NCBI GenBank assembly: GCA_937141935.1
Contig: CAKZQS010000043.1
Location: 89,152-145,043 of the forward strand
Direction of reading: 5' to 3'
Length of the DNA stretch: 55,892 nucleotides
DNA from: an uncultured Ectothiorhodospiraceae bacterium
GTDB lineage: Bacteria > Pseudomonadota > Gammaproteobacteria > Nevskiales > Oceanococcaceae
Under the pieces are notes generated by a model. That model ran no database searches and was not told where the DNA came from. It worked only from the letters and a program-made list of their open reading frames with translations. The number at the start of each line of letters is the position of its first letter. Positions within the stretch are counted from its first letter, which is position 1. This document shows, piece by piece, positions 35,264 to 43,976 of the stretch. A program made the translations under genes and the position numbers.

Positions 35264-37339
35264 TTACCAGATGGTGACGCGCTCGGCGGGCGAGCGGTAC
35301 ATGGGATCATCTTTTTCGATCTCAAACGCTTCGTAAAAACCCGGGATGTGCACAACCACGCCATTGACGCGGAATTCGCTGGGCGAGTGCGGGTCGGCCT
35401 TCAGGCGCTTGACCAGTTCGGGTTCGCGGTACAGCCGGCGCCATACCTGCGCCCAGCCGGCAAAGAAGCGCTGCGGGCCGGTCAGGCCCTCGATCACCGG
35501 TGCCGGCTCGCCGCCGAGTGATTGCTTCCAGGCCTTGTAAGCGATTGATAAACCACCGATATCGCCGATGTTCTCGCCGATGGTCAGCTCGCCGTTGACG
35601 TGTTGGCCCGGCAGCGCCTCAAAGCCGCTGTACTGCTCGATCAGCACGCGCGTTTGTTCGTCAAAACGGCGCCGGTCTTCGTCCGTCCACCAATTTCGCA
35701 GGTTGCCATCGCCGTCGTAGCGGCTGCCCTGGTCGTCGAAACCATGACCAATTTCATGGCCTATGACGGCGCCAATTGCCCCGTAATTGGCGGCATCGTC
35801 CGCATTCACATTAAAAAAGGGCGGCTGCAGGATGGCGGCGGGAAACACGATCTCATTGGCCGGCGGGTTGTAATAGGCGTTCACCGTCTGCGGGCTCATG
35901 AACCACTCGTCCGGGTCCGCCGGCTGGCCGATTTTGCCCACCTGCCAGGCATGCTCGTAGAGCGCGGCCCGGCGCATGTTGCCGTAGAGGTCGCCCGGGC
36001 GAACCTCCAGCGCGCTGTAGTCGCGGAAGGTCTCGGGGTGGCCGATCTTGGGCCGGAACTTGGACAGCTTGTCCAGGGCCTGCGCTTTGGTCTGCTCGCC
36101 CATCCAGTCCAGCTGGCGGATCGAATCGCCATAGGCGGCGACCAGGTTGTCGATCATGGTCTCCATGCGCCGGGCCGCCTCGGCCGGGTAGTGGCGCGCC
36201 ACGTATTCCTCGCCGAGCAGCTCGCCCGCGGCCGTTTCCACCGCGCCAATGCCCCGCTTCCAGCGCGGCTCTTTTTCATCGGTGCCGGACAGCGTACGGC
36301 CGTAGAAGTCGAAGTGCGTGTCGACGAAGTTCGGGCCGAGGTAGGCCGCATAGGCCTCGGTGGTGCGCAGGCGCAGGTATTCGCGCAGCGTGTCCAGCTC
36401 GGCGCCGCCGAGGATGTCGCCCAGCGCGGCGAAGAAGCTGGGCTGGCGCACGACCACGTCGTTTTCCGGCACGCCGGCCGCGGCCAGCGCCGCCCACAGG
36501 TCCAGCTGCGGCGCCGCCAGCGCCGAGACCTCTTCCGGCGCGTGTTTGTTATAGGCCTTGACGGCATCGCGCGTGGCCACCTTGGTCCATTGCGCCTGGG
36601 CCAGCTGGGTCTCCAGCGCAATGATGGCGGCGGCCGCCTGGCGCGGCTCGGGCGTGCCGATCAGCGTCAGCATGCGCGTGATGTAGTCGCGGTAGGCGCG
36701 GCGCACCTGGGTGAACTGCGCCGAATCCTCCAGGTAATAGTCGCGATCCGGCAGGCCCAGGCCGGCCTGGCTCAGGTACAGGATGTTGTTGTCCGGGTCC
36801 TTGGCATCGCGGGTCACGAAGCCGCCGAGCGGCGTTTCCACCCCCAGCTTGGTCAGCCGGCCCAGCACGCGGGGCAGGTCGGCGATGTCACCCAGCGCCG
36901 CGTCGATGTAGCGCAGGTCGGCATCCAGCGGCCGGCCGCCGAGGCGCTCGACCGTCTGCGTGTCCATGAAGCTGGCGTAAAGGTCACCCAGCTGCTGCGC
37001 GCGGCTGCCCGGCGCGGCCCGCTCGGCGGCGGCCTCCTGCAGGATCGTGCGCAGCTGCGCCAGCGCCCGGTCCTGCAGCTCGGAGAAGGCGCCGTAGTTG
37101 CTGCGGTCCGCCGGGATCTGCGTGCGCGCCAGCCAAGCGCCGTTGATATGGCGGTAGAAGTCGGCGCCCGGCGCGACGCTGCGATCAAAGTTGTCGATGG
37201 CGATGCCGCTGGGGCCCACCGGGGCCTGGGCGGCCGCGGGCGTGAGCATTGGCGCGGCCAGCAAGGCCGCGCTCAGCAGGGCCGGGCTCAGCAGAGCAGG
37301 CATTCGCGGCGTGTGCGAACGAGAGCGGGAAGGGGACAT
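35264..37339 (-). CDS. M13-family zinc metallopeptidase (PepO/neprilysin-like)
   Basis: A 691-residue exported endopeptidase. An N-terminal signal-like sequence (about 1-38, ending PAAAQ) is followed by the M13 N-domain (IDNFDRSVAPGADFYRHINGAW) and the C-terminal catalytic domain: NAYYNPPANEIVFPAAIL, zinc motif HEIGH (H528, E529, H532) in GHEIGHGFDDQG, and GENIGDIGG with the third ligand E589. It ends with a conserved tryptophan. ATG 37339 has GGAG 6 bp upstream, so it is preferred over ATG 37351. These enzymes cleave short peptides in the periplasm. It is 76 bp downstream of the RND pump gene and may be co-transcribed. Confidence 0.93.
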   Translation of the reverse strand: MSPSRSRSHTPRMPALLSPALLSAALLAAPMLTPAAAQAPVGPSGIAIDNFDRSVAPGADFYRHINGAWLARTQIPADRSNYGAFSELQDRALAQLRTILQEAAAERAAPGSRAQQLGDLYASFMDTQTVERLGGRPLDADLRYIDAALGDIADLPRVLGRLTKLGVETPLGGFVTRDAKDPDNNILYLSQAGLGLPDRDYYLEDSAQFTQVRRAYRDYITRMLTLIGTPEPRQAAAAIIALETQLAQAQWTKVATRDAVKAYNKHAPEEVSALAAPQLDLWAALAAAGVPENDVVVRQPSFFAALGDILGGAELDTLREYLRLRTTEAYAAYLGPNFVDTHFDFYGRTLSGTDEKEPRWKRGIGAVETAAGELLGEEYVARHYPAEAARRMETMIDNLVAAYGDSIRQLDWMGEQTKAQALDKLSKFRPKIGHPETFRDYSALEVRPGDLYGNMRRAALYEHAWQVGKIGQPADPDEWFMSPQTVNAYYNPPANEIVFPAAILQPPFFNVNADDAANYGAIGAVIGHEIGHGFDDQGSRYDGDGNLRNWWTDEDRRRFDEQTRVLIEQYSGFEALPGQHVNGELTIGENIGDIGGLSIAYKAWKQSLGGEPAPVIEGLTGPQRFFAGWAQVWRRLYREPELVKRLKADPHSPSEFRVNGVVVHIPGFYEAFEIEKDDPMYRSPAERVTIW

Positions 37340-37415
37340 GGCGTACTCCATACAGGCAGGGGGACCGCGGCGGGCGCCCGCGGCACCAGGGGAGCCGCAG
37401 GCGCCCGCCACGCAA

Positions 37416-40400
37416 TCAGGCGCCGCGGACGGGCTCGGCCGAGGGCAGTGGGGGGTCGGCCGGCGGCAGCGTCGCCTCAGGCGCGGTTTCGGCCGGCCGG
37501 CGCAAGAAGAGGTAGAGCAGCGGCGGGATGATGGCCAGCGTCAGCAACGCCGACAGCGACAGCCCGCCCAGCACCACGCTGCCCAGGCCGCGGTAGAGCT
37601 CCGAGCCGGCCCCGGGGAACAGCACCAGCGGCGCCATGCCGAAGAGCGAGGTCAGCGTGGACATGAAGATCGGCCGGATGCGGTTGCGCACCGACTCCAG
37701 GATGGCCTCGCGCGGCTCCAGGTTTTCCTGGCGCAGGTGGTGCAGCGCCTGGTGCACCAGCAGGATCGCGTTGTTGACCACGATGCCAATCAGGATTACG
37801 AAGCCCAGCAGCGTCAGCATGTCGAACTTCTGCGCCTCCTCCGTCACGCTGATCGTCAGGTTGATGCCCAGCATCGCGCCGGCGGTGGCCAGCGGCACCG
37901 ACAGCAGGATGATCAGCGGGTAGAAGAAGCTCTCGAAGAGCACGGCCATCACCAGGTAGACGATGACCAGGGCTACCAGCAGCTGCCACTGCATGGCCTC
38001 CCAGGTCTGGTTCAGCTTGTCGGCCGTGCCGGACAGCCGCAGGCGCACGCCCGGCGGCAGGCCGGCCTCACGCATCGGCGCCATGACCTCGCTTTGCAGC
38101 TTGTCCATCGCCTCTTCCAGCGGGTACTCGGCCGCCGGGCGCACCTGCAGCGTGATCGTGCGCAGGCGCTCGCGGTGGCGGATCTCGGTGGGGCCCTGGG
38201 TCAGCTCGACGGCGGCCAGGTCGCCCACCGTGGTCAGCGCGCCCTCGGCGGTCAGCACCGGCAGGCTGCTGATGTCCTGCGTGCGGGCCAGGCCCAGCGG
38301 GTCGCCCATCAGGGTCAGGTCCACGCGATCCGAGCCGACGGTGATCTCGGCCACGCGCACGCCGTCATTCCAGGTGTCCACGGTCAGCGCCAGCTCGCGC
38401 GCGCTGATGCCGGCGTCGGCCAGCTGCTGCCGGTCCGGGTACAGGCGCAGCTCCGGGGCGCCCAGCTCCAGGCCGGGCTGCGGGCTGATCTGGTTGCCGG
38501 CGTCCATCGGGAAGGCGCCCATCATGCGCCCCATCGTTTGCTGCGCGACGCGCAGCAGCGTCTCCAGGTCGGGGCCGGAGATATCCAGGTCGATGGCGCG
38601 GCCGCCGCCGATGCCGCGGCCAAAGATCGAGGGCTGCAGCATGAAGCCGAAGGTGCCCGGCTCCTTGAACACCGGCCCCTGCATCGGACCCAGCAGGTCC
38701 TGGGCGCGATCGCCCTCGACCGCCGAGGCGCCCAGAAAGGTGCGGTTGCGGGTGGCCACGAAGAAGAACTGGTCGATCTTGGGCGGCTCGTCCGCGGCCG
38801 CCTCGGGGCCGGTCTCGCTGGCCCACAGCGGCTTCAAGTCGCCCTCGACCTGCTCGGCAATCGAGGTCGTGGTGTCCAGGTTGTAGCCCGGCGGCGGCAT
38901 GATGATGCCGAAGATCAGGTTGCGATTGCCCTCGGGCAGGTATTCCAGCTTGGGCAGCATCGCCACGGTGATGGTGGCGCAGATGCCGCAGACCACCAGC
39001 ACCACGATGCCGGCCCGCGCCCGGCCGCTGGTGGCCCAGGCGGCGTAGTTGTTCAGACCGCGGTACACGGCCCGGGCGCAGGGGTCGATGAGCGGGATGC
39101 GGCGCTGGGCGTGCCGCTCCAGGTCGCCGCGCAGCCACTTCAGGCTCAGCGCCGGGATCACCGTCACGGCCACCAGCAGCGACAGCACCACCGCCACCGA
39201 GATGGCCACGGCGATATCACGGAAGAGCTGGCCGACCTCGAGATCCAGCACCAGGATCGGGATGAAGACCATCACCGTGGTCAGCGCCGAGACCAGCACG
39301 GCGCCCCAGACCTGCGAGGCGCCCTCGTAGGCCGCACGCGCCAGCGGCAGGCCCTGCTGGCGCAGGCGATAGATGTTCTCCAGCACGACGATCGCGGCAT
39401 CGACCACCATGCCCACGGCGAAGGCCAGGCCGGCCAGCGAGATCACATTGATCGAGCGGCCCAGCGCCGCCATCGCCACGAAGGCGCCGATGACCGACAC
39501 CGGGATGGCCACGCTGACGATGCCGGTGGCGCCGAAGGAGCGCAGGAACAGCATCAGGATCATCGCCGCCAGCGCGCCGCCCACCCAGATGTTCTGCTGC
39601 ACCAGCGCAATGGCCGAGTCGATGTAGATGGTCTCGTCGTAGACCTGCTTGAGCTGCAGGCCCTCGCGCGGCAGCGCGCCGGCGTTGAGCTCCGCGACGG
39701 CCTCGCGCAGGCCGCGCATGGTTTCGATGACATTGGCGCCGGTCTCGCGCACGGCGTTGATGGCGATCGAGGGGTTGGCCAGGTTGCGGATGCGGGCGCC
39801 CGGCTCGGTGTAGGCGAAGCGCAGCTCGGCCACATCGCCGACGGTGACCCGCGTGCGCCGGCCGCTGACCGGGTCCACATAGGATTTGAGCAGCACGGCG
39901 CGCACGGACTCGGGGTCGGCCAGCTCGCCCTCGGTGCGCACCACGTAGCGGCGCTTGCCCTCGTCCAGGTCGCCGGCCGAGGCCGAAACATTGGCCGCGC
40001 GCAGCGCCGCCAGCGTTTCGCCGATGCCCAGGCCGAAGCTGGCCATGCGGTAGGGGTCCAGGATGACCTGCAGCTCGCGCTCGGTGCCGCCGTAGACGTT
40101 GACCAGGCCCACGCCGGCCACGCGTTCGAAGCGCTCGGCGATCACATCCTCGGCGAACTCGCCGTAGGTGTGGATGGGCTTGGTGTTGCCCGGCTTGCGC
40201 GTCAGGATGAACCAGGCGATGGGGTTGTCATCGGCCCCGGCCGTCTGCAGCGCCGGCTCCAGGGCCTCGTCGGGGTAGTCGCTCACGCGGTCCAGGCGGT
40301 TGGCCACCAGCAGCAGCGCCTTGTCCATGTCGGTGCCAACGGCGAACTCCAGGCGCACGTTGCCGGAGCTGTCGGTGGAGGAGGAGGACAGCTCTTCCAG

Positions 40401-40628
40401 CCCTTCCAGGCCGGCCAGCACCTCCTCCTGGCGATTGACGATCTCGCGCTCGATCTCGGCCGGCGCGGCGCCCGGCCAGAAGGTGGAGACATTGATCACC
40501 GGCCGGTCCACGTCCGGCGCCAGCTGCACCGGGATCGCGCGCAGCGCGATGACGCCGAAGAGCACGATCATCAGGGTCATCGCCACCACGGCGATGGGGC
40601 GCTCGATGGCCAGGCGGATCAGATTCAT
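37416..40628 (-). CDS. RND efflux transporter permease
   Basis: A 1070-residue, 12-helix RND pump. The N-terminus is MNLIRLAIERPIAVVAMTL, the first porter domain follows, then helix 4 has GLAFAVGMVVDAAIVVLENI with one proton-relay aspartate, and helix 10 has GFVILIGIVVNNAILLVHQ, the class without the AcrB-type lysine. The C-terminus ends after LLYLFLRRP. Substrate cannot be read from sequence. It starts 10 bp after the adaptor gene stop. No outer-membrane channel gene is present, so the pump must borrow one or work without it. Confidence 0.95.
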   Translation of the reverse strand: MNLIRLAIERPIAVVAMTLMIVLFGVIALRAIPVQLAPDVDRPVINVSTFWPGAAPAEIEREIVNRQEEVLAGLEGLEELSSSSTDSSGNVRLEFAVGTDMDKALLLVANRLDRVSDYPDEALEPALQTAGADDNPIAWFILTRKPGNTKPIHTYGEFAEDVIAERFERVAGVGLVNVYGGTERELQVILDPYRMASFGLGIGETLAALRAANVSASAGDLDEGKRRYVVRTEGELADPESVRAVLLKSYVDPVSGRRTRVTVGDVAELRFAYTEPGARIRNLANPSIAINAVRETGANVIETMRGLREAVAELNAGALPREGLQLKQVYDETIYIDSAIALVQQNIWVGGALAAMILMLFLRSFGATGIVSVAIPVSVIGAFVAMAALGRSINVISLAGLAFAVGMVVDAAIVVLENIYRLRQQGLPLARAAYEGASQVWGAVLVSALTTVMVFIPILVLDLEVGQLFRDIAVAISVAVVLSLLVAVTVIPALSLKWLRGDLERHAQRRIPLIDPCARAVYRGLNNYAAWATSGRARAGIVVLVVCGICATITVAMLPKLEYLPEGNRNLIFGIIMPPPGYNLDTTTSIAEQVEGDLKPLWASETGPEAAADEPPKIDQFFFVATRNRTFLGASAVEGDRAQDLLGPMQGPVFKEPGTFGFMLQPSIFGRGIGGGRAIDLDISGPDLETLLRVAQQTMGRMMGAFPMDAGNQISPQPGLELGAPELRLYPDRQQLADAGISARELALTVDTWNDGVRVAEITVGSDRVDLTLMGDPLGLARTQDISSLPVLTAEGALTTVGDLAAVELTQGPTEIRHRERLRTITLQVRPAAEYPLEEAMDKLQSEVMAPMREAGLPPGVRLRLSGTADKLNQTWEAMQWQLLVALVIVYLVMAVLFESFFYPLIILLSVPLATAGAMLGINLTISVTEEAQKFDMLTLLGFVILIGIVVNNAILLVHQALHHLRQENLEPREAILESVRNRIRPIFMSTLTSLFGMAPLVLFPGAGSELYRGLGSVVLGGLSLSALLTLAIIPPLLYLFLRRPAETAPEATLPPADPPLPSAEPVRGA

Positions 40629-40638
40629 GGGGTGGCCC

Positions 40639-41727
40639 TCAGCCGGCGCCGGGGTAGCGGATCGGTTGCCCGGGGCGCAGGCGCTCGTTGCCGCGCACGA
40701 CGACCAGTTCGCCGGCCTCGAGCCCGTCAATTACCACCAGGCGGCTGCCCACGGCGGCGCCCAGCGACACCGGGCGGCGCTGCGCGCTGCCGTTGTCGGC
40801 CACGAAGACCACGGGGCCGTCCAGCGTGCGCACAACGGCATCCTTGTGCACGCTGAGCCGCGTGTCCTCGTTGGCGGCGCGCACCAGCACCTCGACCGGC
40901 GCATAAGGCAGCAGCGTCGGGCCGTCGCCATTCGGGCGCAGGCGCAGCGTGCGGCTGCGCGCATTGGGGTTTTCGGTGGGCAGCAGCGCGTAGACCTGCG
41001 CCTCGCCCTGCTCGCCGGAGTCACCGAACCAGCTCAGGCTCTCCGGCAGGCCGTCGACCGCCACGGCCGAGGGCACGGCCACCTCGATCCACAGCGACTG
41101 GGCGCCCACCATTTCGACCACCGGCTCGCCGCGGTTGACGTAGGCCCCGAGGTTGGTGCGCTGCGCGGTGATGACGCCGGCAAAGGGCGCCTGGACGCTG
41201 ACAAAGCCGTTGTCGGTGCGGGCCCGTTCCAGGTCCACGCGAGCCTTCATGCGCCGGGCGCGGGCGGCCTCGGCCTCCTGCTCACGCTGCTCGATGGTGG
41301 CCTCGTCGATGGCGCGGGTCTGCCGCAGCTTGCGGGCGCGGTCGCGCTGGGCCAGCGCCAGGGCCAGCTCGGCGTCGGCCTGGGCCAGCAGCGCCTCGGC
41401 CTCGGCCAGGTTCGCGCGCTGGGTCAGGCCATCCAGCCGCAGCAGCACATCGCCGGTTTCGACCCGGGTGCCGACCGGCAGCGGCCCCTCGACCACGGTG
41501 CCCAGCGTGCGCGCGGCGATTGGCCCGGCCTGCTCGGGCACCACCTGGCCCACGGCGCGCAGCTCGCGCTGGCCGGGTTCGGTGCGTACGGCGTCCACCT
41601 GCACCAGTGCCGCGGGGGGCTGGGCAAGGCCGGGTGTGGCCACGAGGCCACAGAGCAGCGCAAGCGCCGCGTAGCGAGATCTGGCAGTCAAGATGTGTCC
41701 CTTTCCCCGTTGTGCGCCCAAACTCAC
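40639..41727 (-). CDS. RND efflux periplasmic adaptor (membrane fusion protein)
   Basis: A 362-residue adaptor with an N-terminal signal (YAALALLCGLVATPGLAQ), a lipoyl half-domain (PIAARTLGTVVEGPLPVGTR), an alpha-hairpin rich in Ala/Glu/Arg (about 100-160), the second lipoyl half (VQAPFAGVITAQRTNLGAYV), a beta-barrel and a C-terminal membrane-proximal domain. The GTG at 41727 makes a GTGA overlap with the acyltransferase stop; a TTG at 41691, preceded by AAAGGGA, would give a more typical signal peptide. It is coupled to the RND permease downstream. Confidence 0.9.
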   Translation of the reverse strand: MSLGAQRGKGHILTARSRYAALALLCGLVATPGLAQPPAALVQVDAVRTEPGQRELRAVGQVVPEQAGPIAARTLGTVVEGPLPVGTRVETGDVLLRLDGLTQRANLAEAEALLAQADAELALALAQRDRARKLRQTRAIDEATIEQREQEAEAARARRMKARVDLERARTDNGFVSVQAPFAGVITAQRTNLGAYVNRGEPVVEMVGAQSLWIEVAVPSAVAVDGLPESLSWFGDSGEQGEAQVYALLPTENPNARSRTLRLRPNGDGPTLLPYAPVEVLVRAANEDTRLSVHKDAVVRTLDGPVVFVADNGSAQRRPVSLGAAVGSRLVVIDGLEAGELVVVRGNERLRPGQPIRYPGAG

Positions 41728-43148
41728 GCGCCGGCTTGGACCGCGGCGCGCGGCTTTTTGTTCGCCTGACCGATGCCGGCCATCAGCTCCAGCTCGGTCA
41801 GCGCGTCCTCCAGGTAATCCAGCAGCCGCTGCACGCTGGGCAGCGTCTTGCGGCAGGCCGTGATGCCGAACTCCATCGAGTCGGTATAGCTGAGCACCGT
41901 GATGTTCAGCGCCTGGCCGTCGAGCAGCAGCGAGATCGGGTACATGCCGCCGATGTGCAGCCCGTTCCAGTACAGCGGCTTGCGCGGACCCGGCACGTTG
42001 GAGATAACCACGTTATAAGGCGGCCGACGCTCGCCCTTCAGGCCCAGCAGCTGGCCGAGCACCATGGGCGAGGTCAGCGCCAGCGAGTAGTTGGTGATCT
42101 CCTCGCGGCTCATCTGCCGCAGCCGCTCCTTGCCGGCCTTCATCGAGTCCTGGATGACCTCGAAGCGCCGGCCCGGGTCGCCGATATTGGTGGCCAGGCT
42201 GCACAGCATGAAGCCGATGGCATTGCCGCCGGAGTCGTCATCGGCCGGGCGGATCGACACCGGCACGTTGGCAATCAGCGGCTCGCTGGGCAGCGCATGG
42301 TTGCTGATCAGGTAGGCCCGCAGCGCGGCGGCGGACATCGCCATCACCACGTCGTTGACGGTGCCGTCCAGCGCCTGCGCGATCTTTTTGATGCGCGGCA
42401 GCGAATAGCTTTGCAGGGCCACGCGGCGCGAGCCGGTAATGGCGCGGTTGAGCATCGAGCGCGGCGCCTGGTAGGGCATGATTTCGTGCTCGGAACGGCG
42501 CGAGGCGCGGTACTGGCTGCGAAAGGCCTTGAGCACCGCCGGCACCGTGGCCGCCTGCTGGCGCAGCAGGCTGACGCCCGGCGCGATGGTGCCACCGCCG
42601 CGGCGCAAACGGTGCGCCGTCAGGTGTTCGCGGTGTTCGGCCCAGGGCGGCGGCATGTCGGTCAGCGTGGCGTCCTCGCTGAAGGCGCTCATCGCCAGCT
42701 TCATCGCCGCCACGCCATCAACCACCGAGTGGTGAATCTTGGTGTACACGGCAAAGCGGTTGCCCTCGACGCCCTCGATCAGGTGCGCCTCCCACAGCGG
42801 CCGGTGCCGATCCAGCAGCGTGCTGTGCAGCCGCGACACCAGGGCCAGCAGCTCGCGGATGCGGCCCGGCGCCGGCAGCGCCGAGTGGCGGAAGTGGTAG
42901 TCCAGGTCGAAGTCGGTGTCTTCGATCCAGCTGAAGTTGCCGGTGCTGGAATAGGGCTGCTTGAGCCGCTGATTGAAGGGGCGTTTGACCAGGGTGCCGC
43001 GGCGGAACTGCTCGGCCAGCTCGTGCAGCAGGTGCGGGTCGGCGCCCTCCGGCAGTTCGAAGAGCTGCAGCCCGCCCACGTGCATCGGGCGCTCGCGGTT
43101 TTCCAGCATCAGCCAGGCGGCGTCGGTAATCGGTAGTTTTTTGGGCAT
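41724..43148 (-). CDS. Wax ester synthase/diacylglycerol acyltransferase (WS/DGAT)
   Basis: A 474-residue acyltransferase of the bacterial WS/DGAT family that esterifies fatty alcohols or diacylglycerol with acyl-CoA. It has the N-terminal LPITDAAWLMLENRERPMHV, the active-site HHxxxDG motif HHSVVDG (H139-G145), TVNDVVMAMSAAALRAYL, and SNVPGPRKPLYWNG in the C-terminal half. ATG 43148 has GGGGGAG upstream; the upstream frame is open but lacks the family start. It is the first gene of an operon with an RND adaptor and pump, an unusual association. The 5' leader contains an inverted repeat. Confidence 0.92.
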   Translation of the reverse strand: MPKKLPITDAAWLMLENRERPMHVGGLQLFELPEGADPHLLHELAEQFRRGTLVKRPFNQRLKQPYSSTGNFSWIEDTDFDLDYHFRHSALPAPGRIRELLALVSRLHSTLLDRHRPLWEAHLIEGVEGNRFAVYTKIHHSVVDGVAAMKLAMSAFSEDATLTDMPPPWAEHREHLTAHRLRRGGGTIAPGVSLLRQQAATVPAVLKAFRSQYRASRRSEHEIMPYQAPRSMLNRAITGSRRVALQSYSLPRIKKIAQALDGTVNDVVMAMSAAALRAYLISNHALPSEPLIANVPVSIRPADDDSGGNAIGFMLCSLATNIGDPGRRFEVIQDSMKAGKERLRQMSREEITNYSLALTSPMVLGQLLGLKGERRPPYNVVISNVPGPRKPLYWNGLHIGGMYPISLLLDGQALNITVLSYTDSMEFGITACRKTLPSVQRLLDYLEDALTELELMAGIGQANKKPRAAVQAGA

Positions 43149-43158
43149 TGCTCCCCCT

Positions 43159-43195
43159 CGAGATCGGACCGGCCCGGTCGTTCGCGACGATCTCG
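43159..43195. promoter_or_regulatory. Inverted repeat in the leader of the WS/DGAT gene
   Basis: CGAGATCG (43159-43166) and CGATCTCG (43188-43195) are perfect 8-bp inverted arms 21 bp apart, with a smaller GACCG/CGGTC palindrome inside (43167-43179). In the transcript they would form a stem ending just before the GGGGGAG ribosome-binding site. A minus-strand -10-like GATAAT reads from 43202 to 43197. It could be an operator or a translational control hairpin; no regulator is identified. Confidence 0.5.
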
Positions 43196-43245
43196 CATTA
43201 TCGCCGGATTGCGCAAACAGGGGAGGGGGGCGGGCGGCGCAGGCC

Positions 43246-43402
43246 TGCAGCCCAAAGGCCATGGATCAGCGAGACGTCACGCCGAAGCGCCCCTTGGCAC
43301 AGGGATGTGCCAACGCTGCGCCGCAGGCGCAGGCGGAGCCTTCCGCGGAGATGTGCCGCGGAAGGCGTGCAGCCCAAAGGCCAGGGACGGCCTTTGGGCT
43401 GC
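43246..43402. repeat. Array of hairpins with a 16-bp direct repeat
   Basis: Consecutive perfect inverted repeats: TTGGCACA/TGTGCCAA (43294-43313), TGCGCC/GGCGCA (43317-43331), GCCTTCCGCGG/CCGCGGAAGGC (43338-43366) and GCAGCCCAAAGGCC/GGCCTTTGGGCTGC (43369-43402). The 16-mer TGCAGCCCAAAGGCCA occurs at 43246-43261 and again at 43368-43383. The block fills the gap between the WS/DGAT start and the sufT stop and has no credible gene. It resembles a REP/MITE-type palindromic element more than a simple terminator: no T-run follows. Confidence 0.7.
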
Positions 43403-43410
43403 CATCGAAC

Positions 43411-43965
43411 TCAGTAATACATCCCAGTCTGCAGCCGCGCCGCCTCACTCATCATCGACTGATTCCACGGCGGGTCGAAGACCAGCTCGACCGAGGTGTC
43501 GGTGACGGTGGGGATCTGTTCGAGCTTGTGCCTGACGTCGGCCACCAGCACATCGCCCATGCCGCAGCCCGGTGCGGTTAGCGTCATCTCCACGCTGACG
43601 CGGCGCTGGTCGTGACCCAGCGGCTCGACTAGGCAGCGATAGACCAGCCCCAGCTCGACGATGTCGATGGGGATTTCGGGGTCGTAACAGGTCTTCAGCT
43701 GCGCCCAGACCAGGCGCTCGACTTCATCCTCGTCGGCGCCCTCCGGCAGCGTGATCGGCGGCGGCGTGGGCTTGCCCAGGGCATCGGCGTCCTCGCCGTT
43801 GACCCGGAACAGCCGGCCCTCGATGTAGATCGTGAAGCTGCCGCCCAGGGCCTGGGTGATGCCACATTGGGTCTCGGCCGGAATGCGGACCTTCTGCCCG
43901 TCCGGGACCAGGACCGCGATGATCTCGCGGTTCAGCTTGACGATTTCGGTATCGGCGTTGAGCAT
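43411..43965 (-). CDS. sufT: SufT-like Fe-S assembly protein (DUF59/MIP18 domain)
   Basis: A 184-residue protein with an N-terminal part (VRIPAETQCGITQALGGSFTIYIEG) and a C-terminal MIP18/DUF59 domain: LKTCYDPEIPIDIVELGLVY and LTAPGCGMGDVLVADVRHKL with the conserved cysteine. This is the plan of SufT, an Fe-S cluster assembly accessory factor. It ends WNQSMMSEAARLQTGMYY. No other suf or isc gene is nearby. The start at ATG 43965 is 11 bp from the divergent hypothetical gene on the plus strand, and a minus-strand -10-like TACAAT reads from 44003 to 43998. Confidence 0.88.
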   Translation of the reverse strand: MLNADTEIVKLNREIIAVLVPDGQKVRIPAETQCGITQALGGSFTIYIEGRLFRVNGEDADALGKPTPPPITLPEGADEDEVERLVWAQLKTCYDPEIPIDIVELGLVYRCLVEPLGHDQRRVSVEMTLTAPGCGMGDVLVADVRHKLEQIPTVTDTSVELVFDPPWNQSMMSEAARLQTGMYY

Positions 43966-43976
43966 TGCGCTCCAGT

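Noticed and set aside
35573-35596. GENIGD instead of GENIAD in the M13 peptidase as a defective site
   Set aside because: The glutamate ligand and the aspartate are kept, and the Ala-to-Gly form is common in bacterial members as far as I know.
37191-40856. A 1,221-codon open frame on the plus strand, antisense to the RND permease and M13 peptidase
   Set aside because: Its translation is His/Gln/Arg/Ala-rich without recognisable motifs, while the minus strand encodes full-length known families. Long antisense frames are expected at this GC content.
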